Shown here: in pieces, positions 18,788 through 28,514 of the stretch | How positions within the stretch are numbered: the first letter of the stretch is position 1 | Layout: each line of letters begins with the position of its first letter | Source of the DNA: Candidatus Babeliales bacterium | GTDB taxonomy: Bacteria; Babelota; Babeliae; Babelales; RVW-14 | Assembly: GCA_019749895.1 (NCBI GenBank) | Contig: JAIEPG010000002.1 | Span: forward strand, 259,750 to 323,749 | Length of the DNA: 64,000 nucleotides | Reading direction: 5' to 3' | Notes under the pieces: model-generated | Database searches by the model: none | Told to the model about the DNA's origin: nothing | The model's input: the letters and a program-made list of their open reading frames with translations, nothing else | Program-made: the position numbers and the translations under genes

Positions 18788-20788
18788 ATGGATTTGATGT
18801 CATATTTTTACGTTTTTATGGCAGTTGCTGCAGCAGGACTTGTCTTAACAACGGCGATCTATCAACATATTATCGGTTTTAAAAACACTGATAAAAAGTC
18901 AGCGCATATCGCTGGGCTTATTCGCAGAGGCGCAATGACTTTCTTGCGCAAAGAGTATTCAGTATTAGCATTTGTTATCGCTATAGCCTTTGTTATTATT
19001 GGTTATGTTTTTAGTATGCATGCCGCTCTTGCGTATACTTTTGGCGCGTTGTCTTCAATGTTTGCTGGTTATATTGGTATGCGCGCAGCAACGCACGCAA
19101 ACGAAGCAACAACCATTGCAGCAAAAAACAAAGGTGAGCGCGCAGCATTTTTGGTAGCGCTTCTTGGCGGTTCAGTGATGGGCTTTGTTGTTGCATCACT
19201 TGGCTTACTTGGTCTTGGCGCGTTGTTTTATCTTTTTGTTGGTGGTGAAAGAATTGTCTTCATTCGCATTCTGACATGCTACGGTCTTGGTGCAAGCTCT
19301 ATCGCACTCTTCGCTCGTGTTGGTGGCGGTATTTTTACCAAGGCAGCAGACGTTGGTGCTGATATGGTTGGTAAGGTTGAGTTGGGCATTCCTGAAGATG
19401 ATCCACGTAATCCTGCTGTTATTGCAGACAATGTGGGTGACTGTGTTGGCGATACAGCCGGTATGGGCGCTGATATTTTTGAATCATATATAGCGTCTGT
19501 TGTGGGTGCTATTGCTTTGGCTTTAACAACCTATGCTGGCAGACTTGAATATATTTCATTGCCAATTATGTTGTGCGCTATTGGTCTTGTGGCTTCCATG
19601 ATTGGCCTTGCATCATCATTTATTTTTAGACTTAAACTTTCAGCAATGTTGCATAAAGCTGCTTATGTAGCGATTGCTACGTTTATTGCTGGTTCTTATG
19701 CATATATGAATTGGCTTAGCTTAGACATGGCCTTGTTTGGTTCTATCGCACTTGGTGCGGCAGCTGGTGTGGTTATTGGTTTAGTAACCGACTACTACAC
19801 AAGCGGCAAGCCGGTAAGACAATTGGCTGAAGCATCACAATCTGGTGCTGGTCCAAATTTGATTTTTGGTTTTTCCATTGGTTTTGAATCATTGGTTGTA
19901 CCTGTTTGTGCTATTGCACTTATTATCTTTGCGTCATTCGAATTTTTTGGCGGTTTGTTTGGTGTTGCGTTGGCAGCTGTGTCAATGTTGGCAACCGTTG
20001 GTATTACCATGACAGTAGACGCTTACGGTCCAATTGCTGATAATGCTGGCGGTATTTCTGAAATGTCTGGCTTTGGTCCAGAAGTTCGTAAAATTACCGA
20101 TAAGCTAGATTCTCTTGGCAACATGACGGCAGCGCTTGGCAAAGGCTTTGCAATTGGTTCTGCAGTGTTGGCTTCGTTGGCAATGTTTGCGGCTTATTGC
20201 GAAGAATCAAAAGTGCCATCACTTGATCTGATTGATCCATTAGTTATTACCGGTTTGTTTATTGGCGCAACATTGCCTTACCTTCTTTCAGCATTTACCA
20301 TGCGTTCAGTTGGTAAAGCAGCATGGCAAATGGTTGAAGAAGTTCGTCGCCAGTTTAAAGAAATCCCTGGCTTGATGGAAGGCAAGGCTGAGCCTGATTA
20401 CGAAAAATGTATCGATATCAGCACTAAGGCAGCTTTGTGGGAAATGATTTTGCCAGGTGTTATTACTATTCTTGCGCCAGTTGTTATTAAGTTTGGCTTT
20501 GGTTTAAACACGCCGATGTCTGGTAACGTGGCTCTTGGTGGCTTCTTGGCAGGCGCTACCATTTCTGGTGCATTACTTGCGCTGACCATGGCAAACAGTG
20601 GCGGTGCTTGGGATAACGCAAAGAAGTACATTGAAGAAGGACACTTTGGCGGCAAGGGTTCTCCTGCGCACAAGGCAGCCGTTGTTGGTGATACCTTGGG
20701 CGATCCGTTCAAAGATACTTCAGGACCATCTCTTAATATTTTGATTAAGTTAATGTCAGTAATTTCATTGTTGTTGGCAACAATCTAA
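18788..20788 (+). CDS. hppA: Membrane-bound ion-pumping pyrophosphatase
   Basis: HppA couples PPi hydrolysis to H+ or Na+ export across the inner membrane. The 666-residue protein has about 16 helices. The substrate-binding signature is at about residues 195-235 ([20 protein letters not shown], then [15 protein letters not shown]). [11 protein letters not shown] lies near residue 420, and the C-terminal [19 protein letters not shown] is canonical. [17 protein letters not shown] near residue 445 has Ala where K+-independent enzymes have Lys, so a K+-dependent subtype is inferred. ATG 18788 follows GAGGAG. A strong terminator follows the gene, so it is probably monocistronic. It gives a way to build ion gradient without respiration. 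Confidence 0.95.
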   Translation: MDLMSYFYVFMAVAAAGLVLTTAIYQHIIGFKNTDKKSAHIAGLIRRGAMTFLRKEYSVLAFVIAIAFVIIGYVFSMHAALAYTFGALSSMFAGYIGMRAATHANEATTIAAKNKGERAAFLVALLGGSVMGFVVASLGLLGLGALFYLFVGGERIVFIRILTCYGLGASSIALFARVGGGIFTKAADVGADMVGKVELGIPEDDPRNPAVIADNVGDCVGDTAGMGADIFESYIASVVGAIALALTTYAGRLEYISLPIMLCAIGLVASMIGLASSFIFRLKLSAMLHKAAYVAIATFIAGSYAYMNWLSLDMALFGSIALGAAAGVVIGLVTDYYTSGKPVRQLAEASQSGAGPNLIFGFSIGFESLVVPVCAIALIIFASFEFFGGLFGVALAAVSMLATVGITMTVDAYGPIADNAGGISEMSGFGPEVRKITDKLDSLGNMTAALGKGFAIGSAVLASLAMFAAYCEESKVPSLDLIDPLVITGLFIGATLPYLLSAFTMRSVGKAAWQMVEEVRRQFKEIPGLMEGKAEPDYEKCIDISTKAALWEMILPGVITILAPVVIKFGFGLNTPMSGNVALGGFLAGATISGALLALTMANSGGAWDNAKKYIEEGHFGGKGSPAHKAAVVGDTLGDPFKDTSGPSLNILIKLMSVISLLLATI

Positions 20789-20807
20789 ATTACTGTTTTT
20801 CTAGTAT

Positions 20808-20847
20808 TCAAAAAGGCGCGCGTTAAAAAAGACGCGCGCCTTTTTTT
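20808..20847 (+). terminator. Intrinsic terminator after hppA
   Basis: Stem AAGGCGCGCGT pairs with ACGCGCGCCTT around an 8-base A-rich loop and is followed by a run of seven T. Confidence 0.92.
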
Positions 20848-20960
20848 CAATAGATACTGCTTTTTTTAGTGATCTTGATTTTTTTAAATTATCCTTTAGT
20901 CTACAGCGCGAACAGAAGAAATTTTCAACAGGAAGTAACATTTCAGACAAGGAGTAATTC

Positions 20961-21494
20961 ATGAAAAAAAACAGTTTGTTTTTTGCCGCTCTGGTAGCTG
21001 TATTTAGTGCAAGTAATTGCATGGCAGCAAAAATTACGCAGGCGTTGGTTCTTGATTGCGACACAGAAACAGGTCAAGTGCAAGTTCTTTCTATTGAAGA
21101 AAAAATTGAACAATTAAAAAGAGATCTTCAAGAACAAGGTGTTGATGTTCAAGATCTTCTTAATGATATGAGAGAAGACGTTGACCAGGAAGAGCAAGAG
21201 GCGCGAAATGACGGTGCAAATTGGTCGAATAAACAAAAAATGTTGCATCATGTTCTTAAAATGCTTTACCATGGACTTAGCCTTGGCAAGGCAACAATAT
21301 TTTTTGTAGTGAACGATGTTGTTGTTCCGTATGTTCCGCGCATTGGTACTTCACTAAAACAAATGAGTTTTGATTTACTTGAAAAAGCGCAGCAAAAAAG
21401 TAGTGTTTTGTATGCTCAAGCTCAAAATAAATGGGCAATCATGAAAAATAACCTGAGCAATTCTGTTACCACTGAAGTTGGTTCATGTGCGTAA
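20961..21494 (+). CDS. Exported protein of unknown function, upstream of lptA-like gene
   Basis: I do not recognise this 177-residue protein. It has a signal peptide (NSLFFAALVAVFSASNCMAA), an acidic helical region with a coiled-coil-like run (KIEQLKRDLQEQGVDVQDLL), and a hydrophobic stretch near residues 105-130 (LSLGKATIFFVVNDVVVPYV). ACAAGGAG lies just before the ATG. Its stop overlaps the start of the LptA-like gene by 10 bases, so the two are probably translated together, which hints at an envelope role. Confidence 0.65.
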   Translation: MKKNSLFFAALVAVFSASNCMAAKITQALVLDCDTETGQVQVLSIEEKIEQLKRDLQEQGVDVQDLLNDMREDVDQEEQEARNDGANWSNKQKMLHHVLKMLYHGLSLGKATIFFVVNDVVVPYVPRIGTSLKQMSFDLLEKAQQKSSVLYAQAQNKWAIMKNNLSNSVTTEVGSCA

Positions 21495-22105
21495 TTAAAA
21501 AGAAAACGGTTTTACGGGCAGTCTTTGCGATTTTTTTATTCGCAGGCCTGCCCTCTTTTGTTGTGGGCCTTGATCCTTTTTCAAAAATTACCATAACCAG
21601 CCAACAGATGCGGTGCTATCCTGCGCCGAATCAAAAAAAAGCCTTTACGTTTGATTATCAAGAAAATGTTAAAGCAACGTTTGCCGACCAAAGTTTTATT
21701 ACGGCAAACCTGTTGTCGGTGATTTTTGATACAAAAAAAACTCTTACCGGTGACGACACGTCTAAAAATCAGTTGTCACAATTTCAGTCGATTATTTTTG
21801 AGGGCAATGTTAAGGTTGTGCGCCAAAAAAATACCGTTACTGCTGACAAGGCAGAAGTTTTGCTGGTCAACAATACGTGCCGGTTTCTTGGCAATGTCCG
21901 GGTTGAGCAGCATGACCCAAAAATGCCAATGGTCCTAACCAGTAATTGCGCTTTCTTGAATTTAAAAACGGATGTCGTTACTTTCAGTGGTAGTCAGGTA
22001 GAGCCAGTGAGTACCACCATTAATTTGGAAAAGCATGCGGCGACAACTCGAGAAAGGAGGTTGGAGCGCATACGCAAGAAGCGGTTAAAAAAGGGGTCAG
22101 GATAG
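21485..22105 (+). CDS. lptA: LptA/OstA-like periplasmic lipopolysaccharide-transport protein
   Basis: LptA forms the periplasmic beta-jellyroll bridge that carries LPS to the outer membrane. This 206-residue protein has a signal peptide (LRAVFAIFLFAGLPSFVVG) and OstA-type repeats: ITSQQMRCY, FTFDYQENVKATF, FQSIIFEGNVKVVRQKNTVTADKAEVLL, then CRFLGNVRV. The alternating 'G-N-V' and 'T-A-D-x-A' strands are the family pattern. The C-terminus is very basic (RERRLERIRKKRLKKGSG), unlike standard LptA, and might contact membrane or LPS. It overlaps the preceding gene by 10 bases; the next gene starts nine bases on. Calling it LptA rather than an LptC/OstA relative is the less certain step. Confidence 0.75.
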   Translation: MCVIKKKTVLRAVFAIFLFAGLPSFVVGLDPFSKITITSQQMRCYPAPNQKKAFTFDYQENVKATFADQSFITANLLSVIFDTKKTLTGDDTSKNQLSQFQSIIFEGNVKVVRQKNTVTADKAEVLLVNNTCRFLGNVRVEQHDPKMPMVLTSNCAFLNLKTDVVTFSGSQVEPVSTTINLEKHAATTRERRLERIRKKRLKKGSG

Positions 22106-22114
22106 GAGATTGTT

Positions 22115-22966
22115 ATGAAAGTAATGAGATATATTCTAGGGCTTGTGCTGATTCTAAGTGTAGGCCAAAATTCTTTGTTTTCTGCGGCAGATGGTCTTTT
22201 TGAAATAGAAGATGTTGTGCATGGTCTTTGTACCAGTAGTTCTTCAAGTTCTCCAGGTTCTTCGATAGAAGATTCCGATTCTTGTAGTGATGACGAACAA
22301 AAATCAGATATGGGCTATGTTTATTTTATGGCCAACAAGCAATGGTTGATTAGTGTTATCGGGCACGATGGACAAAGAGAGCGATTTATTTCGCCGCCAG
22401 CTGCCGCCGAACATGGTGTACAGATAAAAACGGCTCTTTTCGAATCGTTTAGTACTTCGCCAAAAAACAATCATAAATTTATGGAGCGCTATAAAACAGT
22501 ACTAGAAACACAAGCGCATTTCATTTCTTTTATTCTTATTGATCCGCGAAAAATTTATCAAAAAGCTGTTGAAATTGGTCTAACACCGCAACGGGCTTGT
22601 TTTTTTAAAGTTCCAATAGAACGGCTTCGAGGAAAGTTGAGATTTAAACCGAGTTGTATTGAGGGAACCTTTTTAATGGGAACTAATTCGGACGCCTATC
22701 GTGAAAAATTGGAGCATGCATTTTTCAATTATTACGAGAAATTTGGTTGTGTGTCAGAGGTTTTGCATGCAATGTTTGATACTTATTTTAAAGAACGCTT
22801 TTTGCAATTTCATGAGCTTGAAGAGCCATCGCTTCCTTTGACTATTCATTTGATGGCGGGTAAAGAATTTAATAGAACACCGAACTATCTTTATGGTTTA
22901 GATACTATTTTGGTTGAAGAGCCGGTTAATATTACCGATCTTGAAGCAATAGATTGGAGTAAATAG
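22115..22966 (+). CDS. Exported protein of unknown function with Ser-rich linker
   Basis: I do not recognise this 283-residue protein. It has a signal peptide (YILGLVLILSVGQNSLFSA), then a Ser/Asp linker (SSSSSSPGSSIEDSDSCSDD, about residues 41-60), then a globular domain. Features of that domain include GYVYFMANKQWLISVIGHDG, ISFILIDPRKIYQKAVEIGL and FKVPIERLRGKLRFKPSCIE. It has a good ribosome site (AGGAGA) and follows the LptA-like gene by nine bases, so it is likely part of the same operon. The linker suggests the domain is held away from a membrane or anchor. Confidence 0.6.
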   Translation: MKVMRYILGLVLILSVGQNSLFSAADGLFEIEDVVHGLCTSSSSSSPGSSIEDSDSCSDDEQKSDMGYVYFMANKQWLISVIGHDGQRERFISPPAAAEHGVQIKTALFESFSTSPKNNHKFMERYKTVLETQAHFISFILIDPRKIYQKAVEIGLTPQRACFFKVPIERLRGKLRFKPSCIEGTFLMGTNSDAYREKLEHAFFNYYEKFGCVSEVLHAMFDTYFKERFLQFHELEEPSLPLTIHLMAGKEFNRTPNYLYGLDTILVEEPVNITDLEAIDWSK

Positions 22967-23047
22967 CTTTAATCTACCGCTTGTTAACTGGCGTTCTTCG
23001 TGCTAGGTTTACTCTCCAAAAGTTAATTGATTTGGGCAAACCGGGAA

Positions 23048-24919
23048 ATGTCAGTGAACAAAATAAAAATTCTTGCACCTCACGAAGCGCAAAAAATTGC
23101 CGCAGGCGAAGTTGTTGAGCGCCCTGCCAACATTGTTAAAGAATTGATCGAAAACTCGCTTGACGCGGATGCTGGGCACGTTGCTTTGTATTTTGAGCAG
23201 GCAGGCAAAACACTCATACGGATTGTTGACGATGGCTGCGGTATGAGCCCAGAGGATGCGCGCTTGTGCTTTGTTGCGCATGCAACGAGCAAAATTGAAA
23301 AACTTGATGACTTGGCAACGCTGAATTCATTTGGTTTTCGCGGTGAGGCGCTAGCAAGCATTGCAGCCGTGAGCAAAGTAACGCTGATAACGCGCTTGCA
23401 CGACCATGACCTTGGCACCAAGCTGGTGTACCATGCTGGTGTGCTGGTGCATGAAGAAGCGGTTGCCTGTGCAGCTGGTACTGAATTTTTAATTGAAGAT
23501 CTCTTTTTTAATATTCCCGCGCGCAAAAAATTTCTTAAACGTGACGAAACTGAGTGGAACCATTTGCTCAATTTGGTTCAAGCTTTTTGCTTGAGCAATT
23601 TGTTGGTCTCTTTCAAAATGTTTCATGACGGTAGGCTGGTGCTCAATGCTCCCGCCGTAAAAACATTGCACGACCGTGCAAGCCAATTGTGGGATTATAA
23701 TTTTTCTCAAAACTTGATTGAGCTTGCAAGTGTGCCTGCACACAAACAAGATAGTTGGTTCAGTCTGCGTGGTGTTATTACCGGCCAGCATTTTTGGCGC
23801 TATGGCCGTACGCAGCAATTTTTCTTTGTTAACGGTCGCTGGGTTAAAGACCACGATTTATCAAAGGCATTGTTGAAGGGTTACCAAAACGTTTTGCCGC
23901 CCGGCAGGTTCCCAGCAGCGTTTATTTTTGTTGATGTTGAGCAAGAATTTGTTGATATTAACGTTCATCCTAAAAAAGAAGAAGTGCGCTTTACCAAGCC
24001 GGTAACGGTGCACATGCGTTTGCAAGAGCTGGTTAAAAATACGCTTGAGCAAAGTGTGAGTAAGCGTTTGCAAAGTGTTCCAACGCTCATGCCAGCTGAA
24101 CCGGCACAATTTGTGAGTATGCTGTCGACAAAGCCGCGTGAATATTATGAACAGGCTGAAAGTAAGCCACTCCCAACGCCGTGGCAATCTAGCAGTACAG
24201 CTTCTTTTGTGCATGATTTTGCTGCTCAAAACGTGCAAGCTCAACCAGCAATTCAGGAACAAGAGTTTGAGTCTGCCCTGCCTGTTTGTCAGCAAGAACC
24301 TGAGTACACGCACGTTGCTCAACCGGTAGTGCCGTTTGAACTGAGTGCAAAATTGATAGGACAGCTTTTTAAAACGTATTTAGTTTTGGACCGTGAGGAA
24401 GAGTTGGTAATTATTGACCAACATGCGGCGCACGAGCGCATTTTGTATGAGCACTATTTAAAAAATTTCGAACAAAAAGAGGGCGTCGCCCTACTCTTTC
24501 CCGAGTTGGTTCAGTTACCCGACGATTTGCTTAAACTTGTTGTTGCCGAGCGTGAATTCTTTTTGCAGCAAGGTATTGAGCTTGAACAATTTGGCAAAAA
24601 TGAAATCGCTCTAAAATCATCGCCACCTGGCATTCAAAACCATTCATTGCGTGAGTTAGTATTAGAGATTGCATCGTTTATTCAAGAGCATGAGCGGTTA
24701 GATCGCGATGTTTTTAGAAAAAAACTTAATGAGCACACGCATGGTCAAATGGCGTGCAAAGCTGCAGTTAAAGCTGGTGACGAGCTGAGCGAAGAGCAAA
24801 TGAAGCAGCTTGTTTCAAGTTTGAAAAAAACGAACAATCGCTTTATCTGTGTGCATGGTCGTCCAACTACCTGGACGCTTTCTAAGCACGATTTAGAAAA
24901 ACATTTTAGACGCTGTTAG
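23048..24919 (+). CDS. mutL: DNA mismatch repair protein MutL
   Basis: MutL links MutS mismatch recognition to strand incision. The 623-residue protein has the N-terminal GHKL ATPase: VKELIENSLDADA (motif I, about residues 31-43), RIVDDGCGM and FGFRGEALASIAAVS. A Gln/Pro-rich linker and a C-terminal endonuclease domain follow, with DQHAAHERILYE near residue 456. This is the D-Q-H-A-(x2)-E-(x4)-E motif of incising MutL proteins. QMACKAAVKAGDEL and FICVHGRPT also match that domain. ATG 23048 is chosen as the usual family start (NKIKILAPHEAQKIAAGEVV); a TTG at 23027 is open but lacks support. mutS is not in the window. Confidence 0.95.
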   Translation: MSVNKIKILAPHEAQKIAAGEVVERPANIVKELIENSLDADAGHVALYFEQAGKTLIRIVDDGCGMSPEDARLCFVAHATSKIEKLDDLATLNSFGFRGEALASIAAVSKVTLITRLHDHDLGTKLVYHAGVLVHEEAVACAAGTEFLIEDLFFNIPARKKFLKRDETEWNHLLNLVQAFCLSNLLVSFKMFHDGRLVLNAPAVKTLHDRASQLWDYNFSQNLIELASVPAHKQDSWFSLRGVITGQHFWRYGRTQQFFFVNGRWVKDHDLSKALLKGYQNVLPPGRFPAAFIFVDVEQEFVDINVHPKKEEVRFTKPVTVHMRLQELVKNTLEQSVSKRLQSVPTLMPAEPAQFVSMLSTKPREYYEQAESKPLPTPWQSSSTASFVHDFAAQNVQAQPAIQEQEFESALPVCQQEPEYTHVAQPVVPFELSAKLIGQLFKTYLVLDREEELVIIDQHAAHERILYEHYLKNFEQKEGVALLFPELVQLPDDLLKLVVAEREFFLQQGIELEQFGKNEIALKSSPPGIQNHSLRELVLEIASFIQEHERLDRDVFRKKLNEHTHGQMACKAAVKAGDELSEEQMKQLVSSLKKTNNRFICVHGRPTTWTLSKHDLEKHFRRC

Positions 24920-24923
24920 CCAG

Positions 24924-27128
24924 CTATTGTGTATTATGCGGTTGTTCGCCAGTGTACGGCAATTTGCGGCAACCGCCGCCAGAGCGCGCTAGTAAATCAA
25001 TAACAAGACTAAGTTCTGTTGCATCGGCAATACGTTCAAAAGGTGTTGGCGATGGCGTTTGGGGTGTTTTTGCTGCATTGAAAAACTCTTCAATTAAAGT
25101 AACATGTCCTTTGTCGGCAGTACGTACTTTTTTGTTAAAAGCGAGTGGTAAGCCGTAGCCTGTTAATTCAGTAAAGTCGTTCATAATAATTGTTTTGCCA
25201 TCAAAAAAGAGCTCCATATATTCTTTGCCTGCAGCCCCGCTGCCAAGTGAGGTGTACATAAAAGAACAAAAAGAACCATCGCTCATGTTGATACTGGCAA
25301 CAAAATTATCGGTTGTTGGAATATCAGGGCCAAGTGTGTTCATGGAATAAACTGAAACAACTTGTGGCCGGGCGTTGGTTAAAAAGCAGAGCAATTCAAA
25401 AATGTGGCATGCTTCGCCAATAATGCGGCCGCGGTTAATGTTAGACTGAATCCAATGTTCTTTTGGTAAAAAGCCCGCGTTGAGGCGATAATGTATTGCT
25501 AGTGGGTTGGTGCGCTTGCTTACTACTTCGTAAATATCTTTGATAAATGGCGAAAATGAGCGGTTAAAATCGACGCAATAGAGTGCTTGCGGATTTGCTT
25601 GCATAAAATTTTTCAAGGCGTGAAACTGCTCAAAATTTACCGCTGCCGGTTTTTCTACAAAAACAGCCTTGTTGCTTTTTAGGCAATCAATTGCTTGTTG
25701 TGCGTGTAAATGGTGTGGCGTTGCAATAACAACGGCATGTACGTTCTCGTTCATTAATAATTTGCGATGGTCATTGCCAACTAACGAAGAGCCGTATTGT
25801 CTGGCAACATTTAAAGCGTTTGCCTGATCGGTATCTATAATTGAGCTGATGGCAGTTTTTGATAACTTGGCAATAGTTGGCATAAGCTTTATTTTACAAA
25901 AACCGCCAGCGCCAACTATGCCAACGTTGAGCGTGTCTTTGGGCGGAGTGTACTGATAGCTTTTAGGTTCATATTCTTGCTGGGTAACCAAATATGAAAG
26001 TGGTTTTTGTTCCGAAGCAGCATAGTTAAGAACGAGGCCAAGCGAATTTTTTTGTTGTAAATACTGAAATGCTTCTTCAGCTTGTTCAACATCAAATTCA
26101 TGAGAAATGAGCTTTTCGATGCAAATTTTTTCTTTTTCGATCAGTTCTAAAAAGAGCTCCATGTTGCGGTTTTCGGTCCAGCGAACGTAGGCATATGGAT
26201 AGTCATTGCCATCTTTTTCGTAAGCGGGATCGTAACGGCCAGGGCCGTAGGAGCATGAGATTAAAAGATCAATTTCTTTGCGGTAAAACTCTTCGCGATC
26301 AAAATCAATTTTTACATCACCAACCAAAATAACACGGCCTTTGCGGCGGGTAATTTTCATGGCTTGTTCTAATATTTCACCACTAGAAGCACTGGCGGTA
26401 ATAATAGTTGTATCAACGCCAAAATGATTTGTGGCAATAGTTATTTCTTGAACAATGTCACTTTCTCGAGCGTTTAAGCAGATATCAGCGCCCAATTTTT
26501 TTGCCAATCTAAGTTGTCGTTCTTGAATGTCTACGCCAAAAACTTGCACACCAGAAAGCTTTGCAAGTTGGGCGGTAATTTGGCCAATTAAGCCAAGCCC
26601 TATCACGCACACGCGTTCACCAACTTGTAGTTGTGCTCGCCTAATTCCCTGCAGTGCAATGGCACCAATAGTGGTAATGCTCGCCATTTTTAGATTTTTT
26701 TTATCGTGCAATCGTACCGCTAATTGTGGTGGGACTGCTATAAAATCTGCGTGGTTGGCAATGCCTGCTCCTGCGCATGCTACATAGTCGCCAACGGTAA
26801 AGCGTGTTACTTTACTGCCAACTTGTACCACTTGACCAGAGCATGAGTAGCCAACGGGCAAAATTTGATTGTTTTTACTTTTAATTAAAGCAAGTGTGCC
26901 GCCAAGACCATTTTCTTTGATGGCACCAAAAACTTTATTGGTATTTGCGGTGACATTGCGATTAAATTTTTGTAGTAACGAAAGGCCTGAGGCGTTGAGT
27001 GTTGCCCCTTCAGTTCCACTGCTAATAAATGAGTGGTGTACATGTACCAACAATTCTTGATCACCAATTTGTGGGTGATCAACGTTGTGGACACACGCGC
27101 GTCCTTTTTGAAGAAATACTTGCCTCAT
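24924..27128 (-). CDS. Two-domain oxidoreductase: zinc-free MDR plus Gfo/Idh/MocA
   Basis: The 734-residue fusion has residues 1-370 as a medium-chain dehydrogenase/reductase (GYSCSGQVVQVGSKVTRFTVGDYV; Rossmann VCVIGLGLIGQITAQLAKLSG). Residues 385-734 form a Gfo/Idh/MocA oxidoreductase (VGIVGAGGFCKIKLMP; VFVEKPAAV with the E-K-P motif). Such fusions recur in polysaccharide-synthesis loci and probably act on sugar nucleotides, but the reaction is not established by sequence. ATG 27128 has an AGAAAGAA leader and the family-like start MRQVFLQKG. It is the last gene of a wecB-wecC-oxidoreductase run and is convergent with mutL, four bases apart. Confidence 0.85.
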   Translation of the reverse strand: MRQVFLQKGRACVHNVDHPQIGDQELLVHVHHSFISSGTEGATLNASGLSLLQKFNRNVTANTNKVFGAIKENGLGGTLALIKSKNNQILPVGYSCSGQVVQVGSKVTRFTVGDYVACAGAGIANHADFIAVPPQLAVRLHDKKNLKMASITTIGAIALQGIRRAQLQVGERVCVIGLGLIGQITAQLAKLSGVQVFGVDIQERQLRLAKKLGADICLNARESDIVQEITIATNHFGVDTTIITASASSGEILEQAMKITRRKGRVILVGDVKIDFDREEFYRKEIDLLISCSYGPGRYDPAYEKDGNDYPYAYVRWTENRNMELFLELIEKEKICIEKLISHEFDVEQAEEAFQYLQQKNSLGLVLNYAASEQKPLSYLVTQQEYEPKSYQYTPPKDTLNVGIVGAGGFCKIKLMPTIAKLSKTAISSIIDTDQANALNVARQYGSSLVGNDHRKLLMNENVHAVVIATPHHLHAQQAIDCLKSNKAVFVEKPAAVNFEQFHALKNFMQANPQALYCVDFNRSFSPFIKDIYEVVSKRTNPLAIHYRLNAGFLPKEHWIQSNINRGRIIGEACHIFELLCFLTNARPQVVSVYSMNTLGPDIPTTDNFVASINMSDGSFCSFMYTSLGSGAAGKEYMELFFDGKTIIMNDFTELTGYGLPLAFNKKVRTADKGHVTLIEEFFNAAKTPQTPSPTPFERIADATELSLVIDLLARSGGGCRKLPYTGEQPHNTQ

Positions 27129-27169
27129 TACTATTCTTTCTTTTTTTTCTTGAAATTGTTCCATAGTTT

Positions 27170-28477
27170 TTAGAACGTTATGTTTTCAAGATTACAACTT
27201 GCTTTGGTTGCTCCCGTAAGAAATTTTTGTGTTTGGTGTTTACCCATTTCATGAAGCAAGCCGCACGAGTCGATAATAATTTTATTACACAAAAGCTCGT
27301 GTGGTATCATTTTAAATTCATCATGCTTAACTAAAATGAGAATAATATCCGTTTCGTTTATTTCTTTTCGTAGGTTGGTTGCAAGTTCTATGCCGAGCAC
27401 TTCAACGTGCTCTCGGTCAACATATGAATCATAAGCGGTAAAGTTAAGCATATCTTTTTTCTTGCTTAATTGTTGTGCAATAAAAAGAGCGGGCGATTCT
27501 CGAATGTCGTCGACATTTGGTTTAAACGAAAGGCCAAGGCCTAGGATATTTGCTTTGGTTTTATTGATTTCGTTGAATTCATCAACTTTTTGCAAGAGTC
27601 GTTCAATAACGCTCAAGGGCTTGTTATTGTTTACTTCACGCGCGGCCTGCAATAATTTTGTGTCGTTTGGAAAGCTGTCAATTAAAAATGCCGGATCAAT
27701 GGCAATGCAATGGCCGCCAACGCCGCAGGTAGGGTTTAAAATGGAAACGCGCGGATGTTTGTTGGCAAGTTCAATAACCTGGTAGGGGTCAATACCGGCC
27801 GTGTAGCACATTGATGCTACTTGGTTTGCAAAGGCAATTTGTACGTCGCGTGAGCTGTTTTCAACCAGTTTGATCATTTCTGCTGTTTTGTCGTCGGTGA
27901 CGTGCAAGAAGCCTTTTACAAACTTTGAATAAAACAGATAAGCAAGTTCGCACGATTTTTGGCAAATGCCGCCAACAACGCGATCATTTTCAACAAGCTC
28001 TCTAAAAAGAACACCAGGCAAGCCACGCTCTGGGCAGTGTGTGATAAAAAAATCGACGCTTTGTTTTAAGCCCGACAAATCTTCAATGTGTTTTGCAAGT
28101 TGTTCGGTAGTGCCTACCGGTACCGTTGACTCAATGATAATTAAATTGCCAGGCATAAGACGTTTTGCAATATATTCGCAGGCCTTAAAAACATATTGTA
28201 GATCTGGGCTGCGATTTGGCTTAAGTGGGGTAGGGACAGTAACAAGAAAGCAGTCAGCATACTCTAAATTGGTACTTGCTTTAAAGTTTTTCTTTTTTAA
28301 AGCATGCAGTAGGCGCTTTTTTATTTCTGGTTCAAGAATTGTTGGATCGCCTGCATTAATACGTGCAATTTTTTCACTGTTGATATCAAAACCAAACACT
28401 TCATAGCCGCACTCCGCTGCCAAAATTGCAGTAGGTAGACCTATGTACCCAAGCCCAAGAATAGAAATACGCTTCAT
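27170..28477 (-). CDS. wecC: UDP-ManNAc 6-dehydrogenase-type nucleotide-sugar dehydrogenase
   Basis: The enzyme oxidises a UDP-sugar to the uronate with 2 NAD+. The 435-residue protein has N-terminal Rossmann ILGLGYIGLPTAILAAECGY, the helix ENSSRDVQIAFANQVA and the catalytic Cys in NPTCGVGGHCIAIDPAFLI (near residue 255). The C-terminal UDP-binding domain contains LGLSFKPNVDDIRESPA. Given wecB immediately upstream, UDP-N-acetylmannosamine is the likely substrate, giving UDP-ManNAcA for a surface polysaccharide. UDP-glucose or UDP-GlcNAc dehydrogenases share these motifs. GGAG precedes the ATG at 28477. Confidence 0.85.
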   Translation of the reverse strand: MKRISILGLGYIGLPTAILAAECGYEVFGFDINSEKIARINAGDPTILEPEIKKRLLHALKKKNFKASTNLEYADCFLVTVPTPLKPNRSPDLQYVFKACEYIAKRLMPGNLIIIESTVPVGTTEQLAKHIEDLSGLKQSVDFFITHCPERGLPGVLFRELVENDRVVGGICQKSCELAYLFYSKFVKGFLHVTDDKTAEMIKLVENSSRDVQIAFANQVASMCYTAGIDPYQVIELANKHPRVSILNPTCGVGGHCIAIDPAFLIDSFPNDTKLLQAAREVNNNKPLSVIERLLQKVDEFNEINKTKANILGLGLSFKPNVDDIRESPALFIAQQLSKKKDMLNFTAYDSYVDREHVEVLGIELATNLRKEINETDIILILVKHDEFKMIPHELLCNKIIIDSCGLLHEMGKHQTQKFLTGATKASCNLENITF

Positions 28478-28514
28478 TACCGTTTCTCCAAACCGTTAAT
28501 TTTTTTAGTTTCCA

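Noticed and set aside
23080-23571. Open frame of 163 codons antisense to mutL
   Set aside because: It is fully inside the conserved ATPase domain of mutL on the other strand; shadow coding.
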